Shown one piece after another: positions 16,986 to 25,356 of a stretch of DNA of 64,000 bases. The position numbers and the translations under genes are program-made. The notes under the pieces are model-generated. The model was not told the DNA's origin. It saw only the letters and a program-made list of their open reading frames with translations, and ran no database searches. The DNA is from Petrimonas sp. IBARAKI (GTDB lineage Bacteria; Bacteroidota; Bacteroidia; Bacteroidales; Dysgonomonadaceae), in assembly GCA_002356435.2 (NCBI GenBank), contig AP018040.2, positions 1,364,001 through 1,428,000 of the forward strand. The letters are read 5' to 3'. The stretch's first letter is position 1; every line of letters begins with the position of its first letter.

Positions 16986-18512
16986 ATGAAAAAGATGGAC
17001 AATCAGGCACTGGTTATTTTTGGTGCCTCCGGCGATCTTACCTATCGGAAACTGATGCCTTCGGTTTTCGATCTGTATATGAATAATTCACTTCCAGATG
17101 GTTATGCCGTTTTGGGCGTTAGTCGCTCAAAATTTACCGATTCCGAGTTTCGAAAAAAAATGAAGGAGGGGATCAAGGAGTTTTCACACTTCAAAAATGC
17201 AGGTGCGGAGAAGATAAACCACTTTTTAAAGAAAGTTTTTTACATCAGCATCGACACACAAAAGAGTGAAGATTATGAACTGGTGAAAAGTAAACTGAGG
17301 GAGTTGAATAAGAAATTGGATCTCCGCCACAACTATATTTTTTACCTTTCCACACCTCCGCAACTTTATCCGGTTATTCCAAAATATCTTTACGGGCAAG
17401 GGCTTACGTTACAACAAAAGGGATTCCGACGGATTATTATTGAAAAACCTTTCGGACACGATTTAAAGTCAGCTATGGAGTTGAATAAGTCGCTGACCGA
17501 TTTTTTCAGCGAGGAACAAATTTATCGTATTGATCATTATCTGGGAAAGGAAACCGTTCAAAACCTGCTGGTTACTCGTTTTTCAAACGGGATTTTTGAA
17601 CCGTTGTGGAACAGAAACTATGTGCAGCACGTGGAAATTACGGCTTCCGAAAGCATCGGAGTGGAGGGGCGAGGTGGATATTACGAAACTGCTGGCGCTA
17701 TGCGTGATATGGTTCAGAATCACTTGCTTCAGGTGGCATCACTGGTAGCCATGGAGCCGCCGGCAAAAGTGACTTCTGAAGAGATCCGGCACGAGAAACT
17801 AAAAGTTTTCCGTTCGTTGCGTCCGTTGAACGAAGAGGATTTGCGAAACAATGTAATCCGGGGACAATATACCGAGTCGCATGTGAAAGGAAAATACCTT
17901 ACCGGATACCGCGACGAAGAAGGTGTAGATAAAAATTCGCGGACGGAAACTTATTTTGCGATGAAGTTTTTTATCGATAACTGGCGCTGGAGCGGGGTGC
18001 CGTTTTATATCCGGTCGGGAAAGCGTTTACCTACAAGAGTTTCAGAAATTGTAATCCATTTCAAACCGTCGCCCACACAACTTTTTAAATCGGTTGATGG
18101 AGCTATTGAAGCAGGCAACCAGCTGATCCTGCGTATTCAGCCCGATGAGGGAATTTTATTAAAAACAGGTATGAAGATCCCGGGAAACGGTTACGAGGTG
18201 AAATCGGTAAATGTGGATTTTCATTATTCCGACCTGAAAGACCATTATATCCCTGAAGCATACGAACGGTTGATCCTGGATTGCATGACGGGTGACAACA
18301 CCCTGTATATGTCGGGGGAAGGGGCCGAATTGACGTGGAGATTTGTGCAACCCATTCTCGATTATTGGGAAAGTGATCCGGATGCACCTTTGTACGGTTA
18401 TCCTTCCGGGTCTTGGGGTCCGGATAGCGCGGATAAGCTGATCGAAGGTGCGCAGACCTGGCGCTATCCGTGTAAAAACCTGGCGGATGATGGGGTTTAT
18501 TGTGAATTGTAA
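16986..18512 (+). CDS. zwf: glucose-6-phosphate 1-dehydrogenase
   Basis: Oxidises glucose 6-phosphate to 6-phosphogluconolactone with NADP+, the first step of the oxidative pentose phosphate pathway. 508 residues, the standard length. The nucleotide motif G13-A-S-G-D-L-T and the active-site R-I-D-H-Y-L-G-K-E are present, with the catalytic histidine in the latter. pgl, which takes the product, starts 29 bases downstream. No 6-phosphogluconate dehydrogenase gene is next to the pair. Confidence 0.97.
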   Translation: MKKMDNQALVIFGASGDLTYRKLMPSVFDLYMNNSLPDGYAVLGVSRSKFTDSEFRKKMKEGIKEFSHFKNAGAEKINHFLKKVFYISIDTQKSEDYELVKSKLRELNKKLDLRHNYIFYLSTPPQLYPVIPKYLYGQGLTLQQKGFRRIIIEKPFGHDLKSAMELNKSLTDFFSEEQIYRIDHYLGKETVQNLLVTRFSNGIFEPLWNRNYVQHVEITASESIGVEGRGGYYETAGAMRDMVQNHLLQVASLVAMEPPAKVTSEEIRHEKLKVFRSLRPLNEEDLRNNVIRGQYTESHVKGKYLTGYRDEEGVDKNSRTETYFAMKFFIDNWRWSGVPFYIRSGKRLPTRVSEIVIHFKPSPTQLFKSVDGAIEAGNQLILRIQPDEGILLKTGMKIPGNGYEVKSVNVDFHYSDLKDHYIPEAYERLILDCMTGDNTLYMSGEGAELTWRFVQPILDYWESDPDAPLYGYPSGSWGPDSADKLIEGAQTWRYPCKNLADDGVYCEL

Positions 18513-18541
18513 ATCGTAATTCCACTTCAAACGTCAAATAT

Positions 18542-19261
18542 ATGCAAACAAAAATATTCAATACAAAAGAAGAACTGAACCGTGCGTTTACGGATTACCT
18601 GAAGGAGATACTAAAAGACCGGGAAAGGGTTACAGTAGCATTATCGGGAGGCTCCACTCCGAAATCACTGTTTGATTACTGGGCTCAACGCCATGCAACC
18701 GATATCGACTGGAAAAGTGTTTTCCTGTTTTGGGGAGACGAACGTTGCGTGCCGCCCACCGATGAGCAAAGCAATTACAAGATGACCCGGGATCATTTAC
18801 TCGATCATGTGGCCATCCCGGAAAGAAATATTTTTCGTATCAAGGGGGAAAATGACCCTGCTGCCGAAGCACAAAGATATTCTACCTTACTGCAAATGGA
18901 AGTAGAAACGGTGGATACCGTTCCTTCGTTTGACCTGGTTATTCTGGGGTTAGGCGATGATGGACACACGGCCTCCATTTTTCCGCACGAAATCGACTTA
19001 TGGGAAAGTGCAGATTTATGTGTGGTGGGAACACATCCCGACAGCGGACAAAAACGGATAAGTTTGTCGGGAAAAGTAATTAATCATGCTCAGCGAGTGG
19101 CGTTTTTAGTTACGGGAGATGGCAAAGCTGAAAAAGTGAAACAGATCATTGAATCGGGAAAAGAAGTAGCCGCAGCTTATCCGGCTGCCAAGGTAAAACC
19201 CCTGACCAACAACCTGGTATGGTTTTTGGACAAAGAAGCGGCAAGGTTATTGGGAAAGTAA
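18542..19261 (+). CDS. pgl: 6-phosphogluconolactonase
   Basis: Hydrolyses 6-phosphogluconolactone to 6-phosphogluconate. 239 residues of the NagB/RpiA-like DevB family, with A-L-S-G-G-S-T-P-K near residue 35, F-W-G-D-E-R-C-V-P near 61 and G-L-G-D-D-G-H-T-A-S-I-F-P near 138, the hallmarks of Pgl. It directly follows zwf and completes the two-step reaction. The gene ends 5 bases before the convergent def gene. Confidence 0.95.
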   Translation: MQTKIFNTKEELNRAFTDYLKEILKDRERVTVALSGGSTPKSLFDYWAQRHATDIDWKSVFLFWGDERCVPPTDEQSNYKMTRDHLLDHVAIPERNIFRIKGENDPAAEAQRYSTLLQMEVETVDTVPSFDLVILGLGDDGHTASIFPHEIDLWESADLCVVGTHPDSGQKRISLSGKVINHAQRVAFLVTGDGKAEKVKQIIESGKEVAAAYPAAKVKPLTNNLVWFLDKEAARLLGK

Positions 19262-19266
19262 CGTTA

Positions 19267-19824
19267 TTACACCGTTTTTACTCGGTAGTGGCAGCTTACC
19301 TTTCCTTTCTCCATGTTTGATAACTTGCTTTTTATCATTCGTTTGCGCAACGGGGAAATACGGTCGGTAAACATGATTCCGTCGAGATGATCGTATTCGT
19401 GCTGGATAACACGAGCCATATAACCGGTGTATTCTTCATCGTGCGGCTGCAGATCTTCATCGAGATATTGAATGCGGATTCTTTCTTCACGCGGCACTTT
19501 TTCATGGATACCCGGAATGCTCAGGCACCCTTCTTCCACCCATTCCAACTCACCGGTTTTTTCGGTTATCTCTGCATTGATAAACACCTTCTTGAAACTT
19601 TTGAATTCAGGATGTTCATTATCTGCCAGCGGCTCCAGGTCAACGACAAAAATACGGTCTTCCAAGCCTACCTGGGGGGCGGCAAGCCCAACGCCGTCGG
19701 CACTGTACATTGTTTCATACATATTGTCAATCAACTCCTTCAGGTTGGGATACGTTGCCGCATCAATCTCTTTGGCTGTTTTTCTTAAAAGGGGGTGTCC
19801 GTACACGTATATGGGTAAAATCAT
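19267..19824 (-). CDS. def: peptide deformylase
   Basis: Removes the formyl group from the N-terminal methionine of new proteins. 185 residues with all three family motifs: G-V-G-L-A-A-P-Q-V-G (44-53), E-G-C-L-S (metal ligand C100) and H142-E143-x-x-H146. The C-terminal tail past residue 160 is slightly long, as usual in Bacteroidota. It lies 16 bases downstream of ruvX on the same strand and so probably belongs to the lptB-ruvX-def transcript. Confidence 0.96.
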   Translation of the reverse strand: MILPIYVYGHPLLRKTAKEIDAATYPNLKELIDNMYETMYSADGVGLAAPQVGLEDRIFVVDLEPLADNEHPEFKSFKKVFINAEITEKTGELEWVEEGCLSIPGIHEKVPREERIRIQYLDEDLQPHDEEYTGYMARVIQHEYDHLDGIMFTDRISPLRKRMIKSKLSNMEKGKVSCHYRVKTV

Positions 19825-19840
19825 TGTTTGAGTTTATGAG

Positions 19841-20275
19841 TTATTGCCTTCTTTCTTTTTTATAAATCAAGCTTTCCATATATCCCTGCAGGATTATGGT
19901 GGCACTGATTTCATCGATCAAAGCTTTGTTTCTTCTGTCTTTTTTCTTTAAACCGCCGTCAATCATTGTTTGTTGAGCCATTTTCGATGTAAACCGTTCA
20001 TCAAAACAGACAACATCCAGATGAGGGTATAATTTTCTGAGCTGATCGGCAAACTGCTCTATTTTCGGCAGGTTTTCCGACGCTTCGTAGTTCATTTGCC
20101 TGGGTAATCCAATAATTACTTTTTCAACTTTCTCTTTTTCAAAATAAGACCGCAGAAAGTCGAAAATCCCGGCGGTATCCACCGTTGTCAGTCCGTTGGC
20201 TATGAGTTGTAACGGGTCACTGACCGCAATACCTGTTCTTTTTTTCCCGTAATCGATAGCGAGGAGCCTGCTCAT
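19841..20275 (-). CDS. ruvX: RuvX/YqgF family RNase H-fold nuclease
   Basis: 144 residues with the RNase H-like fold: first catalytic aspartate D8 in A-I-D-Y-G-x-K-R-T-G-I-A, a middle acidic site after [10 protein letters not shown] (about 98-107) and a late aspartate near 128. The family is annotated as putative pre-16S rRNA nuclease or Holliday junction resolvase; the ribosomal role is better supported in E. coli. The ATG overlaps the end of lptB by 4 bases, showing translational coupling. Confidence 0.9.
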   Translation of the reverse strand: MSRLLAIDYGKKRTGIAVSDPLQLIANGLTTVDTAGIFDFLRSYFEKEKVEKVIIGLPRQMNYEASENLPKIEQFADQLRKLYPHLDVVCFDERFTSKMAQQTMIDGGLKKKDRRNKALIDEISATIILQGYMESLIYKKERRQ

Positions 20276-21060
20276 GGCAACATTTCAAAATTTTTGCGGC
20301 GCAATTCAAAATCCCGACCCAGGTATTTCTCCCTTACGACCGGGTTCTCCGCCAGTTCTTCCGCCGTCCCCTGAAACAACACCCTACCCTCGAAAAGCAG
20401 GTAAGCCCGGTCGGTTATGCTCAGCGTTTCATCGACGTTGTGGTCGGTGATCAGGATGCCGATGTTTCTGTATTTAAGTTGTGCCACAATCGACTGAATG
20501 TCTTGAACGGCAATTGGATCGACCCCTGCAAAAGGCTCGTCGAGCATAATGAACTTGGGATCAATAGCCAGGCACCGGGCAATTTCAGAACGACGGCGTT
20601 CTCCTCCCGACAAACGGTCGCCCAGGTTTTTCCGTACTTTTTCCAATCCGAATTCGGTAATCAACTCTTCCAGTTTTTTCTTTCTTTCTTCAGGGGTTTT
20701 GTTGGTAAATTCCAACACCGACTTGATGTTGTCTTCCACCGTCATTTTCCTGAAAATAGAGGCTTCCTGGGCCAGGTAACCTATCCCGTACTGTGCCCGT
20801 TTGTAAACCGGATATTTGGTAATGTTCTGATCGCCCAGGTATATGCTTCCTTCGTTAGGAACAATCAGTCCCACAGTCATGTAAAACGTGGTGGTTTTTC
20901 CGGCCCCGTTAGGACCCAGCAAGCCGACAATTTCGCCTTGTTTCAAATGGATGGAAACGTGGCTTACTACTGTCCTTTTACCATATTTTTTTACCAGGTT
21001 TTCGGTACGTAGCACTAACTGCCCGTCAGGTACTTCGGCTTGTCTCGTCTCGTCGTTCAT
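20272..21060 (-). CDS. lptB: LPS export ABC transporter ATP-binding protein
   Basis: Cytoplasmic ATPase that powers LptFG extraction of lipopolysaccharide from the inner membrane. 262 residues: Walker [10 protein letters not shown] (49-57), signature L-S-G-G-E-R-R-R, Walker B F-I-M-L-D-E-P, and the H-loop I-T-D-H-N-V, all in the LptB/YhbG form. The N-terminal 15 residues are an extra tail. A TAnnTTTG box lies 20 bases upstream. lptFG and lptA are not in this window. Confidence 0.93.
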   Translation of the reverse strand: MNDETRQAEVPDGQLVLRTENLVKKYGKRTVVSHVSIHLKQGEIVGLLGPNGAGKTTTFYMTVGLIVPNEGSIYLGDQNITKYPVYKRAQYGIGYLAQEASIFRKMTVEDNIKSVLEFTNKTPEERKKKLEELITEFGLEKVRKNLGDRLSGGERRRSEIARCLAIDPKFIMLDEPFAGVDPIAVQDIQSIVAQLKYRNIGILITDHNVDETLSITDRAYLLFEGRVLFQGTAEELAENPVVREKYLGRDFELRRKNFEMLP

Positions 21061-21079
21061 TACTTATCGTAAATTTATG

Positions 21080-21087
21080 CAAAGATA
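21080..21087 (-). promoter_or_regulatory. -7 box of lptB-ruvX-def
   Basis: On the minus strand this reads TATCTTTG, an exact TAnnTTTG match, 19 bases before the lptB ATG, leaving a short leader. Confidence 0.55.
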
Positions 21088-21148
21088 ATAAATCATTTAC
21101 GATTTGGAATTTCGGATGGGGGATTTATGCCTTTTTTACATCTATAGC

Positions 21149-21508
21149 CTATTCGTTGTCCGTGATAATTATTTCCGAAGCTTCCATCTCTCCGCTTACG
21201 GGCGGATTTAGTTTGGCCAGGCGTACTTCGAGGGAGTTAATTCGGGGAAATGATCTTTTTATTTCCGAGAATATTCGTCCAGCAACATGTTCCAGCAATT
21301 TACTGGGCACAGCCATTTCTGCTTTCACCAGATCATAAACCGCCGCATAATTGACCGTATCAGCCACGTTATCGGTCTCAAAAGACCTGGAAACCTCGGC
21401 AGTGAACGTTACGTTAACCACAAAATTATTCCCGATAATTTTCTCTTGCGGGAGTACGCCATGGTAGGCGTAAAACCGCATGTTTTTTAGGTTGAAGGAG
21501 GTTTGCAT
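21149..21508 (-). CDS. folB: dihydroneopterin aldolase
   Basis: Cleaves 7,8-dihydroneopterin to 6-hydroxymethyl-dihydropterin in folate synthesis. 119 residues with the family start (F-Y-A-Y-H-G-V-L-P-Q-E), conserved E22-like and Y/K positions, and the late L-x-K-L-N-P-P motif. It stands alone on the minus strand, divergent from the M24 peptidase gene, with its own -7 box at 21534-21541. Confidence 0.92.
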   Translation of the reverse strand: MQTSFNLKNMRFYAYHGVLPQEKIIGNNFVVNVTFTAEVSRSFETDNVADTVNYAAVYDLVKAEMAVPSKLLEHVAGRIFSEIKRSFPRINSLEVRLAKLNPPVSGEMEASEIIITDNE

Positions 21509-21533
21509 AAATGATTCATCTTGTTAATAGCGC

Positions 21534-21541
21534 CAAATGTA
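21534..21541 (-). promoter_or_regulatory. -7 box of folB
   Basis: Minus-strand TACATTTG, exact match to TAnnTTTG, 25 bases before the folB ATG. It lies only 12 bases from the oppositely directed box of the next gene. Confidence 0.5.
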
Positions 21542-21553
21542 AGAACAATTTGT

Positions 21554-21561
21554 TAAATTTG
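21554..21561 (+). promoter_or_regulatory. -7 box of the M24 aminopeptidase gene
   Basis: TAAATTTG, exact match. Transcription should start near 21568, which rules out the GTG at 21561 as start and favours the ATG at 21591 (or 21573). Confidence 0.55.
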
Positions 21562-21590
21562 TGGTTTATAAAATGAAAAAAATACCCAAC

Positions 21591-23381
21591 ATGAGTACAT
21601 CAACCATTTCTGAACGATTAATCGCCATAAGAAATTTTATGGAAGCAGCCAAGCTGGATGCATTTATAATTCCCAGTACCGATGCGCATTTGAGCGAGTA
21701 CCCGCCGAAAAGGTGGGAGTCACGCAAGTGGATAAGCGGATTTACCGGTTCTGCCGGAACAGCTGTTGTGACCAAGAAAAGAGCCGGTGTCTGGACAGAT
21801 TCGAGGTATTTTCTTCAGGCAGCTGACGAGTTGGAGGGGACGGGTTTTGACTTGTTTAAAATGGGACAACCCGGCACACCTGAAATGACCGCATGGATCG
21901 TTGAACAGGTAGGTAAGGGTGGAACAGTAGGAATCGATGGGCTTGTTTATGCCGCATCCGATGCCAAAGCATTGAGATCCGCGTTGGAAGCTAAAGATAT
22001 ACGGCTGGAGACCACACTCGACCCGTTCGCTGAAGTGTGGAAAGACCGTCCGGAAATTCCCAGGAACAAGGTTTTTCTTTTGTCTGAAGAGATCACCGGA
22101 GAATCCACTAAAAGCAAGATCGAGAGAATCCATGACGAACTCGACAGACTGGGTGCCGACGGGTTAATTGCTGTTACCCTGGATGCCGTAGCCTGGATTT
22201 TTAATATGCGCGGCAGCGATGTTGATTTTAATCCGGTGGCTGTTGCCTATGGCTACGTATCAAAAAAAGAAAGCGTACTTTTTGTAGATGAAGAAAAACT
22301 GGACGACCTTACCAAAAATACTCTCTTGAAACAAGGAGTGAAAATTGACGATTACGACCGGGTTTTCAGCTATGTCGCCAATTTACCCGAAAACACTGCC
22401 GTTTGCCTTACCGGCCATAAAATCAATTACAAGTTGTACCAGACCCTCTCGGCAACGTGCAGGATCATCGACGTTCCCTCGCCGGTGGACTTGATGAAAG
22501 CCGTTAAGAATGAAACTGAACTCAACGGATTCCGCCATGCCATGGTTAAAGACGGGGTGGCTTTGGTGAAGTTCTTTATGTGGCTCGAAAAAGCGGTGCC
22601 CGAAGGAAGCGTAACGGAAATTACGGTAGATGAAAAGTTACGTGAATTTCGTTCACAACAGGAATTGTTTGTGGGTGAGAGCTTTTCAACCATAGCGGGA
22701 TATGCCCGGAACGGAGCCGTTATCCATTATCGCGCCCAACCCGACACTTGCCTTGAAATAGAGCCAAAAGGTTTGTTGCTGATCGATTCCGGTGGCCAAT
22801 ACAAGGACGGTACCACCGATATCACCCGTACGGTAGCCGTGGGTAAACTTACTAAACAAATGAGGGAGGATTACACCAACGTACTGAAAGGACATATCGG
22901 TATTGCAACGGTAGTTTACCCCGAAGGAACGCGGGGTTCGCAACTCGACGTTCTCGCTCGTAAAGCGTTGTGGGATAATTGCCAGACCTACTGGCACGGA
23001 ACAGGACATGGCATCGGACATTTTCTCAATGTGCACGAAGGGCCCCAGAACATTCGTCTCGAGGAAAACCCAACGGTTTTGAAGGTGGGTATGGTCACCT
23101 CCAATGAACCAGGCATTTATCGCACCAACGAATACGGGATCCGGATCGAGAACCTTATTGTTACACAAGAATATAATAAAACAGAAGATTTCGGTACATT
23201 CTATAATTTTGAAACCATCACGCTTTGCCCGATTGACACCAAACCCATAGTGAAGAAATTACTGACAAAAAAAGAGATCAAGTGGCTCAACTCATACCAC
23301 GAAATGGTGTACAGTAAGTTAAAGAAACACTTGAATAAAACAGAAAAAGAGTGGTTGAAGGAAAAGACACGGCCTATTTAA
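21591..23381 (+). CDS. Xaa-Pro aminopeptidase (M24B family)
   Basis: Cytoplasmic metallopeptidase that removes N-terminal residues ahead of proline. About 596 residues in the three-domain eukaryote-like aminopeptidase P layout: two creatinase-like N-terminal domains (about 1-300) and the pita-bread catalytic domain. The metal ligands are visible: the two aspartates in D-S-G-G-Q-Y-x-D-G-T-T-D-I-T-R, the histidine in H-G-T-G-H-G-I-G-H, and glutamates in S-N-E-P-G-I-Y and I-R-I-E-N. The start at 21591 is preferred from promoter position; 21573 is the alternative. Confidence 0.92.
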   Translation: MSTSTISERLIAIRNFMEAAKLDAFIIPSTDAHLSEYPPKRWESRKWISGFTGSAGTAVVTKKRAGVWTDSRYFLQAADELEGTGFDLFKMGQPGTPEMTAWIVEQVGKGGTVGIDGLVYAASDAKALRSALEAKDIRLETTLDPFAEVWKDRPEIPRNKVFLLSEEITGESTKSKIERIHDELDRLGADGLIAVTLDAVAWIFNMRGSDVDFNPVAVAYGYVSKKESVLFVDEEKLDDLTKNTLLKQGVKIDDYDRVFSYVANLPENTAVCLTGHKINYKLYQTLSATCRIIDVPSPVDLMKAVKNETELNGFRHAMVKDGVALVKFFMWLEKAVPEGSVTEITVDEKLREFRSQQELFVGESFSTIAGYARNGAVIHYRAQPDTCLEIEPKGLLLIDSGGQYKDGTTDITRTVAVGKLTKQMREDYTNVLKGHIGIATVVYPEGTRGSQLDVLARKALWDNCQTYWHGTGHGIGHFLNVHEGPQNIRLEENPTVLKVGMVTSNEPGIYRTNEYGIRIENLIVTQEYNKTEDFGTFYNFETITLCPIDTKPIVKKLLTKKEIKWLNSYHEMVYSKLKKHLNKTEKEWLKEKTRPI

Positions 23382-23396
23382 ATTGGGGTTGGTGGT

Positions 23397-23427
23397 TTGA
23401 AAGTTAAGGTCGGAAGTTGAAAGTTAA
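23397..23427. repeat. short direct repeat between the aminopeptidase and gamma-CA genes
   Basis: TTGAAAGTTAA occurs twice, at 23397-23407 and 23417-23427. This type of short GAAAGTT-rich repeat looks like the degenerate intergenic sequence of Bacteroidales genomes. No function is evident. Confidence 0.5.
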
Positions 23428-23444
23428 TAACCCATACATTTAAT

Positions 23445-23963
23445 ATGGCAATAATAAAATCAGTTCGCGGACTCACCCCGGAAATTGGCGATAATACTTT
23501 TTTAGCAGAAACGGCGGTTGTTATCGGTGACGTTGTGATGGGCAAGGATTGTAGTATCTGGTACGGAGCCGTGTTACGGGGCGATGTCAATTCCATTCGC
23601 CTGGGGGATCGTGTGAATGTACAGGATGGAGCGGTTATTCATACGCTTTATGAAAAATCGGTTTCTATCCTTGGCAGCGATGTGTCGGTTGGACATAACG
23701 CTATCATTCACGGCGCAACAATCGAAAACGGTGCACTAATCGGGATGGGAGCTATTATCCTTGATCATGCCGTGGTGGGTGAGGGTGCCATTATAGCAGC
23801 CGGCGCACTTGTCTTGAGCGGCACGCAAGTGGAGCCCGGAAGCATTTATGCGGGTGTCCCGGCAAAATTTGTAAAGAAAGTAGATCCCGGACAATCGAAA
23901 GAGATGAATCAAAAAATAGCAGCTAATTACTTGATGTATTCGGGGTGGTATAAAGAGTTATAA
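23445..23963 (+). CDS. gamma-carbonic-anhydrase-like hexapeptide protein (YrdA/PaaY type)
   Basis: 172 residues built almost entirely of left-handed beta-helix hexapeptide turns, forming trimers. The three zinc-ligand histidines of the family are in V-I-H-T, V-G-H-N and I-I-H-G (about residues 66, 85 and 90). Members of this group can show carbonic anhydrase activity or act as thioesterase/acetyltransferase-like proteins; the physiological role in most bacteria is uncertain. It is 4 bases ahead of the MFS transporter gene, so both are probably translated from one message. Confidence 0.88.
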   Translation: MAIIKSVRGLTPEIGDNTFLAETAVVIGDVVMGKDCSIWYGAVLRGDVNSIRLGDRVNVQDGAVIHTLYEKSVSILGSDVSVGHNAIIHGATIENGALIGMGAIILDHAVVGEGAIIAAGALVLSGTQVEPGSIYAGVPAKFVKKVDPGQSKEMNQKIAANYLMYSGWYKEL

Positions 23964-23967
23964 ACAC

Positions 23968-25347
23968 ATGTCCTGGTCAAAAAAACAATTGTCCACGTTG
24001 ATTACCGTTTCCATTACCTCGTTTATGGGAACGTTTCTGATATCATCCATTAATATTGCCTTGCCTGCTATTGAAAAAAGTTTCGCGCTTAATGCCGTTT
24101 CACTCAGCTGGATCATTACCGGCTTTTTAGTGGCCACCGGTATGTTTCTTCTGCCAGTAGGTAAGCTGGGCGATATTTCGGGCAATGTACGACTCTTTAA
24201 GTTGGGACTGATCGTTTTTACGCTTGCGTCGATGTTATGCGCAATTTCGCCTTCAGGCATCTGGCTTATCGCTGCCCGTTTTGTACAAGGTGTAGGGTCG
24301 GCTTTTACCAGTACCACCGGACAGGCTATCCTGGTAGCTAATTTCCCTGCTCGTAACCGTGGACAGGTGATAGGTATTTCAGTGGCGTCGGTTTACACCG
24401 GGTTGGCAACAGGTCCGTTTATCGGAGGATTTTTAACACAGGCCTTGGGCTGGCATTCGTTGTTCTATGTGGCAGCTGTTCTGGGAATATTGTCTACGGC
24501 CATAGCTTTTTCTTTTCTGGAAAAAGATGTGGCTGTTCATGGAGGCGAAAAGAAAATTGATTTACGGGGGACGTTTGTGTTTATGCCGGGTTTAATAGCG
24601 TTAGTTTACGGTTCATCGCATATCCCCTCCAGTTCCGGTTGGGCTCTTATGGCTTTTGGTATCATCCTGTTGGCCCTGTTCTGGATAATTGAGAGCCGGG
24701 TGGTTTACCCTATGTTTGAGACACGTCTTTTTACGCACAATAAGCTTTTTGGCTTTTCTAACCTGGCGGCTCTAATCAATTATACGGCTACCTCTGCCAT
24801 TGTGTTTTTCCTGAGCCTCTATCTGCAAAAAATCCAGGGGCTGTCACCCCGTGATGCGGGTGCGGTCATTATAGCCCAACCGGTTATGATGGCACTGTTC
24901 TCGCCCGTAGTGGGCCGCCTTTCCGACAAAATCCAGCCGCGTTACTTTGCAACGCTAGGGATGGCAATGTGTTCGGCTGGATTATTCGCCATGTCTTTTT
25001 TCACTGCTGCAACTCCGTTATGGTTAATTGTTTCGATATTGATTTGGGAAGGGCTTGGCTTTGCCTTTTTCTCATCGCCCAATATGAATACCATTATGAG
25101 TTCAGTGGATAAGAGCCGTTACGGTCAGGCATCAGGGACAGCATCTTCGATGCGTATTTTTGGACAAATTGCAGGAATGACTATCGTCACGTTCTTTTTT
25201 GCTTTCTATTTTGGAAGCAACACCGTGACAGAGGTTACCGACACTGTTTTTCTTACTGCCATGAAATGGGGTTTCATAACCTTTACTCTGATCAGCCTGG
25301 TGGGAATTTATTTTTCATTTACACGAGGCAATGTGGAGAGACAATAA
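23968..25347 (+). CDS. MFS transporter, DHA2 (EmrB/QacA-like) family
   Basis: 459-residue inner-membrane proton antiporter with about 14 hydrophobic segments. The A-L-P-x-I-E motif in helix 1, the G-K-L-G-D motif between helices 2 and 3, the R-x-x-Q-G-V-G motif in helix 4 and the G-P-F-I-G-G antiporter motif in helix 5 mark the drug-efflux branch. Substrates are unknown; multidrug or metabolite export is likely. It ends 9 bases before the convergent hexuronate transporter gene. Confidence 0.85.
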   Translation: MSWSKKQLSTLITVSITSFMGTFLISSINIALPAIEKSFALNAVSLSWIITGFLVATGMFLLPVGKLGDISGNVRLFKLGLIVFTLASMLCAISPSGIWLIAARFVQGVGSAFTSTTGQAILVANFPARNRGQVIGISVASVYTGLATGPFIGGFLTQALGWHSLFYVAAVLGILSTAIAFSFLEKDVAVHGGEKKIDLRGTFVFMPGLIALVYGSSHIPSSSGWALMAFGIILLALFWIIESRVVYPMFETRLFTHNKLFGFSNLAALINYTATSAIVFFLSLYLQKIQGLSPRDAGAVIIAQPVMMALFSPVVGRLSDKIQPRYFATLGMAMCSAGLFAMSFFTAATPLWLIVSILIWEGLGFAFFSSPNMNTIMSSVDKSRYGQASGTASSMRIFGQIAGMTIVTFFFAFYFGSNTVTEVTDTVFLTAMKWGFITFTLISLVGIYFSFTRGNVERQ

Positions 25348-25356
25348 CCCCTTCTG

